This document shows positions 57,600 through 64,000 of a stretch of 64,000 nucleotides of DNA, in pieces; position 1 is the first letter of the stretch, and every line of letters begins with the position of its first letter. Origin of the DNA: Erinaceus europaeus (Eukaryota; Chordata; Mammalia; Eulipotyphla; Erinaceidae); the NCBI RefSeq assembly GCF_950295315.1, contig NC_080165.1, positions 9,202,417-9,266,416 on the forward strand. The letters run 5' to 3'. A program made the position numbers and the translations under genes. The notes below the pieces were generated by a model. The model ran no database searches and was not told the origin of the DNA. It saw nothing but the letters and a program-made list of their open reading frames with translations.

Positions 57600-57875
57600 A
57601 GGGAGTCGGTGGTAGCACAGTGAGTTAAGCACACATGGCACAAAGCACAAGGACCAGTGTAAAGATCCAGGTTCAAGCCCCCAGCTCCCCATCTGCAGGG
57701 GAGTCACTTCACAGGTGATGAAGCAGGTCTGCAAGTGTCTATCTTTCTCTCCCTCTCTCTGTCTTACCCTCCTCTCTCCATTTCTCTCTGTCCTATCCAA
57801 CAACGGCAGCATCAATAACAACAGCAACAAAACAACAAGGGCAACAAAAGGTAATAAATAAATATTTTTTTAAAA
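57600..57875 (+). mobile_element. SINE-A
   Basis: GGTGGTAGCACAGTGAGTTA head, CAATAACAACAGCAAC tail. Confidence 0.9.
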
Positions 57876-57944
57876 AGTGAATGAGAAAATGGGCTTAACA
57901 AAGGGCAAAGAGTTCATCAATAGCAGAGGTAAGATCACAATTTA

Positions 57945-58105
57945 GTTCTTGCTTATTTATTTACTTATTTGTTTGCTTGTTTATGATAGAGATAGAGAAG
58001 AGGAGTGCAAAACGTCATAGCAACTGTCTTCCTTCGACACCGTAGGGGCTGGGTTCTAACCTGGGTTCCACACACAGAGAGCGGGGATGATTCTACAGTT
58101 AACAG
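57945..58105 (-). mobile_element. Old SINE-B
   Basis: TTATGATAGAGATAGAGAAG and GGTTCTAACCTGGGTTCC; diverged. Confidence 0.5.
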
Positions 58106-58745
58106 TTAGGGTCCACAAAGAACTATCAAGTCTGAACTGTCAATAGTGCCATAACTGCAATAATCTTCTAAGAGAATTAAAAATGCTTGCTCTCCATTTG
58201 TACTTATCTCTTGGTTCCAAACTTTTTATCCGATGAACTTGACAGACACTGCTCAACTCTTTGTGACTTAGCTTCTCCTTTGATAAAAAAAAAAATAATG
58301 ACAGAGTCTTACATCACATAGTTAAGTGAATTTATGCAGAAGAAGTTCTTAAAATAGTGACAGTCAAGTAGAAGTTCTTGATAAACGTTGCTTATTGTCG
58401 AAGAAGGTTGTGGATTAAATAAGCAGTATTGTCATAAACACACACCTCTATCAGAAGTGCTCACATCTTTCTTGTCTACTGTTTATAGACACTTTGGAGT
58501 AGACAGGTCAACAGTTGAGAGCTAGATTTTTACATCTTAAATAGTCAACATTTGACAGGTAGACTTGACATTTTAGTTGGTTTAATGGATATCAGCTTCC
58601 TTTCCTAGGGCAGGTTGCTTTGGTGTGAGTATCTGAGTAGCTGTGGAAGGAACCTTTCAGCAGTGGGTTCATATAGTCACTCTTATGTTAGTTATACAGC
58701 ATTACTGTCTTCCCCTGGATCCACCTTCACTGTTTTCTACTTCAG
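58106..58745. other. Sequence upstream of the first putative exon
   Basis: Unique-looking; the acceptor tract closes it. If the gene model is right this is the intron before the coding start. Confidence 0.45.
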
Positions 58746-58854
58746 GTGAAGATACTAGTGTGTGAAAATGAAGCACCAGGCAATCATGGTTTACAGTTTA
58801 ATGCTATTTCTGGTCACAGAATGTTCTAATTACAGACCCAGGACCCACAGAAAA
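58746..58854 (+). CDS. Putative exon encoding the start of a secreted protein
   Basis: A pyrimidine-rich acceptor (TGTTTTCTACTTCAG ending at 58745) precedes 22 bases of probable 5' UTR, an ATG at 58768-58770 and 29 codons. The exon closes at a strong donor, AAA|GTAAGT, at 58854/58855 in phase 0. The encoded start has a basic tip (Met-Lys-His-Gln), a hydrophobic core (Met-Val-Tyr-Ser-Leu-Met-Leu-Phe-Leu-Val) and Glu-Cys-Ser, as in a cleavable signal peptide; a basic stretch with Arg-Pro-Arg-Thr-His-Arg-Lys follows. The acceptor before the ATG implies an upstream noncoding exon, which I did not locate. I do not recognise the gene. The inference of a small secreted or extracellular protein rests only on this start. 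Splice predictions were made by eye. Confidence 0.55.
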
Positions 58855-59094
58855 GTAAGTTTGACCTACTCTTATACATTTTCATAAGAAACACATCACT
58901 TCTTCCAGATGATTAGGTTTATAATAAGCAATGAGCCATTTTAAGAAAAATGTTAATCACTATAATTTTACTTTACTAATGACAGTTTTCTACAAGGAAC
59001 AAAGAAAATAAGAGGTAGATGGAGCTTGCCACTGTACAGCTGCGAGGTGTGAAGGGTACAACAGTGAAGCCAAAATACAGCTGCAGATGACATG

Positions 59095-59575
59095 TGCGGT
59101 CTCCATTTTAGGTATATTCCAAGGGGCCCATGACTTACTACTTTTTGTCTGTGCCTGACAGATACCTTTAGCTGCATGATTAGTCAAGAACTTGTTCTTA
59201 TTTATATCTTAATGCTTTTCAGCCACCAAGTTGCAGCTGCTACCATGATGCCAACCTAATGTCGCTGGGCAGACGAACTCACCAATGTGTCCAGGAACAC
59301 CCCCCCCCCCAGAGCCCTACCCCAATAGGGAAAGAGAGAGGCAGGCTGTGAGTATGGATCGACCTGCCAACACTCATGTCCAGCAGAGAAACAATTACAG
59401 AAGCCAGACCTTCCACCTTCTGCACCCCATAATGATCCTTGGTCTATACTCACAGGGATAAAGAATAGGAAAGCTTTCAAGGGAGGGGATGGGACACAGA
59501 ACTCTGGTGTTGGGGATTGTGCCCCTCTTATCCTACAATATTTTCAGTCATTATTAAATCAATAAAATTAAAAAA
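59095..59575 (+). repeat. HLR fragment in the putative intron
   Basis: TGCGGTCTCCATTTTAGG through TCCTACAATATTTTCAGTC and an A-rich tail; diverged. Confidence 0.7.
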
Positions 59576-60039
59576 AAATTGCATATCACAGAGAATATAG
59601 AGAAGTGGCAGTTGTGGGGGAGGGAAGAAGTGCTAGTCTAACAATCCAACAATTTAAGGTCAGACCTTAACTTTGCTTCTTGTTGGTTGAATGAGTTTAA
59701 CTTTTCTGGGTTCTTAATTTGCTTATCTGTCACATGGAGAGTGATTTTTTTTCCTTTTAGATTATCTTTGTAGTCTTTTGTAGCTGAAAATAACTAATGA
59801 TTTTATTATTGCAATATAAAAGTTGTAACTAGTGTTTTCACACTTCTGTCTCTCTAGTGATCGATGACATCTTATTAATTAACTCCACTTCGTCATTACA
59901 GTTAACACATTAGAAAACATTTTAGTGCTATGTACAGCTCAGTGATCTTTGTGTCCTCCCTTAGACTTTTTAAAAGATGTACCCAACTCATTAAGTTGGC
60001 TTTCAGAACCCGAGAAGCTACTGTGACGTTTCTTTTTAA

Positions 60040-61360
60040 AAAAATTTTATCAGTGATTTAATATTGATTTGCAAAATTATAGGTCAGCAGGGGTATAACT
60101 CCACAATGTTCCCACCACTAGAATATCTGCATTTCTAATCCCTGCACTGCAAGCCACTGCAGTTCTCCTAAGGTTGCAGACATGGGTTAACCAACATTTC
60201 TGCGACTATCTGTCTACATTTGTACATAATTGCCCCCTTTTTCTGCTAGGTCTAGTTCTTTATTCCCCTCCAAGCCACTCATAACCCTATTACTATATCC
60301 AAATATCCCTCTGTTTTTCCTCCTCTCTCTCCAGATCAGGATGGAGCTGGAGTTCAGAGCCCTCTTATCTTCTTCCTCTTATCACTTCTTTCCCACTAGG
60401 AGTATGGATCAAAATTGTTGTTGGAACATAATGGACCCCTTTGTGGGCTCCTATAGTGCCTTGTCGTCAATGTGGATCAACAGTGGTAGTAGGGACTGTT
60501 CCATTCTCCAAAGAGAGGTTGGACAACATAATCTATAACCTGAGGAAGACGGGTCCAGAAATTAGTGCAGCCTGGAATGTTCCTCGCCATGACCACAGAA
60601 TGCGAGCTCAGACCTACAGGGATGCAGAGGTTACACAGGCTCCTGTGCTGAATATGGGATTCATATCAAATAGATGGGTTTACAGTTAACAATATTTATA
60701 TACATATCCCATATTTGCGAGCTACTCTCTTCCCTGTTTCAGCTTTCCAGTTTTTTTTTTTTCCAACTATGACACCATCTCTCCAGGTAATACCTTGGGT
60801 CCCCCTGCATATTAGATGTCAGGATCAGGCAAAAACTAGTAAGATCATGGGCCCTTTAGAATATACATAAAATAGTCCTACTAGCTTTTTCCAAAATGGA
60901 GATCTCCAAGTTTTCATCTGCAAAATTCTTGCTTTTAGGTTCATGATTAGTCAACAATTTGTTCTGCTTTATATGTTAACTCTTTTTCAGCTACCAGGTT
61001 CCAGATGCTACCATAATGCTAACCTGACTTCCCTGGGCAGATGACCCCACCAATGTGTCTCCAAGGACTACTTCCCCAGAGCCCTGCACCACTAGGGAAA
61101 TAGAGAGACAGGCTGGGAGTATGGATCAACCTGTTAATGCCCATGTTCAGTGGGGAAACAATTACAGAAGCCAGACCTTCTACCTTCTGCACCCCACAAT
61201 GACCCTGGGACCATACTCCCAGAGGGATAAAGAATAAAAAAACTTTCAAGGGATGGGATGGGATATGGATTTCTGGTGGTGAGAACTGTGTGGAAATGTA
61301 CCCCTCATCCTATGGTCTTGTCAATATTTTTGTTTTATAAATAAAAATTTAAAAAAATGT
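60040..61360. repeat. Opposed HLR copies in the putative intron
   Basis: 60040-60430 is a reverse HLR variant; 60430-61360 is a forward HLR reaching the A-rich tail AAATAAAAATTTAAAA. The two are back to back. Confidence 0.65.
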
Positions 61361-61650
61361 TGGGGTAAAGAAGGAAGAACTTCTGTAATTGCTTCTTCAC
61401 TGGACATGAGCATTGTCAGGTTGATCCATACCCCCACCCTGTATCTCTTTCTCTAGTGGGGTAGATTTCTGGAGATGCAAGGTTCCAGCACACATTGGTG
61501 TTACTGTGAAGTTTCTAGGCCTCAAGGAAGGACCAAGTTCACTATATACGTTAACATCTATGTTCCTTTCAACTATTTCCTGTGACACCAGTATGTGAAC
61601 CACCTGCATATTTCTTCCTACTCTTACTCTACTCCAGAACACATCTTTTT
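61360..61650 (-). repeat. HLR fragment, diverged
   Basis: TCTGTAATTGCTTCTTCACT, GATCCATACCCCCAC; ends about 90 bases before the 61738 exon. Confidence 0.55.
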
Positions 61651-61737
61651 CATATCCACATGTAAGACTCTATATTGAGCTGAGATAGAGGAGAGTCCCA
61701 TAGTCAGATAAAAATTTTGGAAATTTGTGTTTTACAG

Positions 61738-61792
61738 CATGAAGATAAATTTTACCAACCTGAAGGGAAACCTAAGACTGAACGAATACAAG
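61738..61792 (+). CDS. Putative second coding exon of the same secreted-protein gene
   Basis: Acceptor TTTGTGTTTTACAG ends at 61737. The 55-base exon starts in phase 0, matching the donor at 58854, and runs 18 open codons plus one base (His-Glu-Asp-Lys-Phe-Tyr-Gln-Pro-Glu-Gly-Lys-Pro-Lys...). It ends at a strong donor, G|GTAAGTT, at 61792/61793, so the next exon must begin in phase 1. The residues are charged, proline-containing and hydrophilic, as expected after a signal peptide. The intervening 2.9-kb intron is filled with HLR fragments. A possible next acceptor is TTTTTTTTCATTCAG at about 62032-62046, but the frame after it reaches a stop after about 22 codons and I do not call it. Confidence 0.5.
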
Positions 61793-62204
61793 GTAAGTTC
61801 TTAGAGAATAGTCTTCTTTCATGCAGAGGTAAGGCAGGGCAAAGAAACGGAACTGATATTTCAAACCTGCTCCCAGACTACAAGCTTTCAAATAAAAGAA
61901 TTTCCTCTAAGTGGGTAGGTTTTCTTCTAACTATGCCATTATCCACATCCAGTAAGCTGTCAAATATTCACAAATTCTAGAACAGCAGACTGAAATTGAG
62001 TGGCAGAAGAGGGAAAATGACTGAATTAATCTTTTTTTTTCATTCAGAGATATTTGGGAGAGGATTAAAGCTATGTAACATTTTGCTGCTAAGAGGTCTG
62101 CTGAAACTATAAGATCAGTATTGTGTTGGTGAGACTAGTCACTTACCAGAAATAAAAGATATAGTCTGGAGTGTGACTGGTAGTAAAACAGTGAAATTAG
62201 GAAC
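61793..62204. other. Sequence downstream of the second putative exon
   Basis: Starts with a donor-like GTAAGTTC; otherwise no coding signal that I can defend. Confidence 0.45.
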
Positions 62205-62410
62205 CACTGAGATAGCTGGGTAGGGCACTGGGTAGGGCACCTGCCTCACCATGGAAGTAACACAAGTTTAAGGTCTCTGTAAAAATATGGGAATGCTACA
62301 ATAGCTGTGTTGTGATGTTGATCCCTCTTTCCCTGTTGCTATTTTTCTGTCTGCCTCTAGCTGAGAAAGTTGGCCGAGAGAGGTGAAACTGTGAATGAAT
62401 GAGTCCCTGT
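62205..62410 (+). mobile_element. Old SINE
   Basis: CTGAGATAGCTGGGTAGGGC head and GTGAATGAATGAGTCCC; GGTAGGGCACTG repeats in its head. Confidence 0.5.
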
Positions 62411-62509
62411 AGATGACAAAAATAGTGAAATCAAGTGGTTCTTATTACAATAGTAAGAATAACTGTATTAGGCACAATCATAGTCAAGAATTCTTCACAA
62501 GTAGAACCT

Positions 62510-62710
62510 GAACTGGAATTTGGTGTATTGCAACAAAACAAAAGACTCTGGGGTGGATGGTGGTGGGGAGAATACAGGTCCAAAAAGGATGACAGAGGAC
62601 CTAGTGGGTGTTGTATTGTTATATGGAAAACTGGGAAATGTTATCTATGTACAAACTATTGTATTTACTGTCGAATGTAAAGCTTTAATTCCCCAATAAA
62701 AAAAAAAGAA
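62510..62710 (+). mobile_element. L1 3' UTR fragment, forward
   Basis: AAAAGACTCTGGGGTGGATG through GCTTTAATTCCCCAATAAAA then an A-rich tail; forward counterpart of the other L1 3' ends. Confidence 0.8.
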
Positions 62711-62794
62711 AAAAAAGAATTCTTTTGGTGGAAAATACATCTTTAAATATATGTGGAGATGAGAAAGAAAAGAGAAGTGTAACTGACTTATTTA

Positions 62795-63005
62795 TTATTT
62801 ATTTTAAAATTAAAAAAAAATTATTTACTTATTATTGGATAGAGACAGAGAGAACTTGAGAGGGGTGGGGAGGTAGAGAGGGAGAGAGCTAGCTGTATCA
62901 CTTGTGAAGCTTTCCTCCTGCAGGTGGGAACCAGAAACTTGAACCTGGGTCCTTGAATACTGTAGTGTGTTCCCTTAACCAGGTGCACCACCGCCTGGTG
63001 CCCCG
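62795..63005 (-). mobile_element. SINE-B next to the 63-kb LTR
   Basis: TTGAACCTGGGTCCTTG and CACCACCGCCTGGTGCCCC; the LTR's duplication CACTT follows at once. Confidence 0.85.
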
Positions 63006-63011
63006 ACACTT

Positions 63012-63481
63012 TGCTGGGCTAGCATGAGGGTGTTTCTTCCTGGGCACGTGCTCTCTGAGTTGGAGAGAACTTGACTGGAGCCAACCTGGGCTGCTGCTTA
63101 CTCAGTGACACGGGAGAGAGACCAGGAACTCATGATGGAGCAGGAACGCAATTTGTCTTTATTGATCAGAGACAACACTTTTATCTATTAGAACTGGAAG
63201 TGGCAAGCCAGAAAAGGAAATGGCTAGGAAAGGGGGTGGAGAAAAGAAAAGAGCGGCTAAGGTAGAAACTCCCTTAGTAACTGTTGCGAAGGTTTTAACT
63301 TAGTAACTGTTGTGAAGGTTTTAATTAATACCCTGCAGGCAGGGCAGGTCTCAAGGTAGAAATAAGATAGATAAAAGGAATGGGTGGGGAATCTTTCAGG
63401 CAAAACAATGATTATGTAAATAGACCATAGTGTCAGCAGTGGAGCAGAGGGGGGGGGGGATGGCTGGCTTAAGGCCCAACA
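63012..63481 (-). mobile_element. Solo LTR, second family, reverse strand
   Basis: 470 bp from TGCTGGGCTAGC to GCCCAACA, with CACTT at 63007-63011 and 63482-63486 as a 5-bp duplication. On the reverse strand AATAAA lies at 63158-63163. A segment around CTTAGTAACTGTTG is duplicated internally (63269-63322). It is inserted just after a reverse SINE-B. It is related over its full length to 36805-37265 but diverged, so the two are independent insertions. Confidence 0.8.
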
Positions 63482-63486
63482 CACTT

Positions 63487-63904
63487 ATTATTTATGACCA
63501 GCTGATGTATGTGCTGCACAAGATGCTTGTTTTATTCAGTGTTTGTCCAAACACTCTCTGGATAATGGAATTGAGAAGCACTTTCAGCTTAAACAACTTT
63601 CCAAGTTGATACAAGTGGATAGATGTCACAGAAAGATGTAAGCCTACAGCATTCCTTTTTCTGTAAATGGAGTCATCTACCAGGCTGTTCAAGTCACAAA
63701 TATGGCATGTCTTGACTCACAGCCAACTGGTCCCCCAACCCTGCTTAACATCTCAGTAGCTCTTAGCATCACTTTTTTTTTTTTTTTTCATTCCTCTACT
63801 GCAATCATAAAGCTATGCTTTCTGGGAATATTCCCTATTCGAGTCAATCCATGTTACTCATGGGCTAAATTAGATGGTCACTAGTGTTTTCTTTTTTTTT
63901 TTTT
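63487..63904. other. No feature seen
   Basis: Unique-looking sequence between the LTR and the terminal SINE. Confidence 0.5.
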
Positions 63905-64000
63905 GAAGGTTTTTAATTCTCTTTATTGGATAGAGACAGCCAGAAATTGAGAGGGAAAGGGGGAGAGAGAGAAAGAGAGAGACAGAGAGAGACACCTGCA
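63905..64000 (-). mobile_element. SINE-B cut by the window end
   Basis: TTATTGGATAGAGACAGCC and a GA-rich part; head lies outside the window. Confidence 0.8.

Larger units (their letters stand above)
58855..61737 (+). other. Putative intron between the two secreted-protein exons
   Basis: GT...AG interval of 2.88 kb. It holds HLR copies (59095-59575, 60040-61360, 61360-61650) and unique AT-rich sequence. No alternative coding exon was recognised inside it. Confidence 0.45.

Noticed and set aside
62047..62115. Third exon of the secreted-protein gene
   Set aside because: The acceptor-like TTTTTTTTCATTCAG is decent and a phase-1 frame is open for about 22 codons to a stop, but there is no independent support, so it is not called.

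Overview
This is mammalian nuclear DNA, almost certainly from a hedgehog (Erinaceus europaeus or a close relative). The organism call rests on dense, tRNA-headed SINEs of the hedgehog type, hedgehog-style L1 3' ends, and one non-LTR retrotransposon that looks like Vingi, a clade described from hedgehogs and absent from other mammals examined at the time. There are no bacterial operons, ribosome binding sites, CRISPR arrays or functional RNA genes. Most open frames in the window are chance frames in repeats, SINE tails or microsatellites.

SINE names used here: SINE-A has a tRNA-like head, a CT-rich middle and a (CAA/CAATAA)n tail ending in AAGGGCAACAAAAGGGAATAAATA. SINE-A' is SINE-A with a 3' extension containing GGAGCAGTGGATT. 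SINE-B has a 'GGTGGTGGCGCACCTGGTTG' head and a short AATAAATA tail. SINE-C carries the 'CTCAGGCATGAGAGT' and 'CATAACCATTATGCTATCT' words. SINE-D has a 'GGAGGTGGCACAGTGG' head. HLR is my label for an unclassified long dispersed repeat of at least 1.7 kb, ending in an A-rich tail, with about 17 fragments in the window.

Layout. 0-13 kb: HLR, SINE and L1 fragments, including a 1.6-kb reverse-strand L1 split by a SINE. 13.2-13.7 kb: solo LTR with a 108-bp internal tandem repeat and 6-bp target duplications. 14-19 kb: SINEs and HLR. 19.2-20.75 kb: the Vingi-like element, 5'-truncated, inserted into a SINE with a 13-bp target duplication and still largely open. 21-36 kb: SINEs, HLR, L1 ORF2 remnants and a second LTR of the class seen at 13.2 kb (28.98-29.24 kb). 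36.8-37.3 and 63.0-63.5 kb: two solo LTRs of another family. 40.2-42.2 kb: the longest HLR copy. 44.84-45.04 kb: a 200-N assembly gap. 48.5-49.2 kb: a GC-rich minisatellite of about 66 bp per unit. 49.5-49.8 kb: a pyrimidine tract. 50-58 kb: the least repetitive part.

Host gene content is very low. The only convincing host coding signal is a pair of phase-compatible exons on the + strand at 58746-58854 and 61738-61792. The first holds an ATG and a signal-peptide-like start followed by a GTAAGT donor; the second has a good acceptor and a GTAAGT donor. I do not recognise the gene. Upstream noncoding exon(s) and downstream coding exons probably lie beyond what I can identify.
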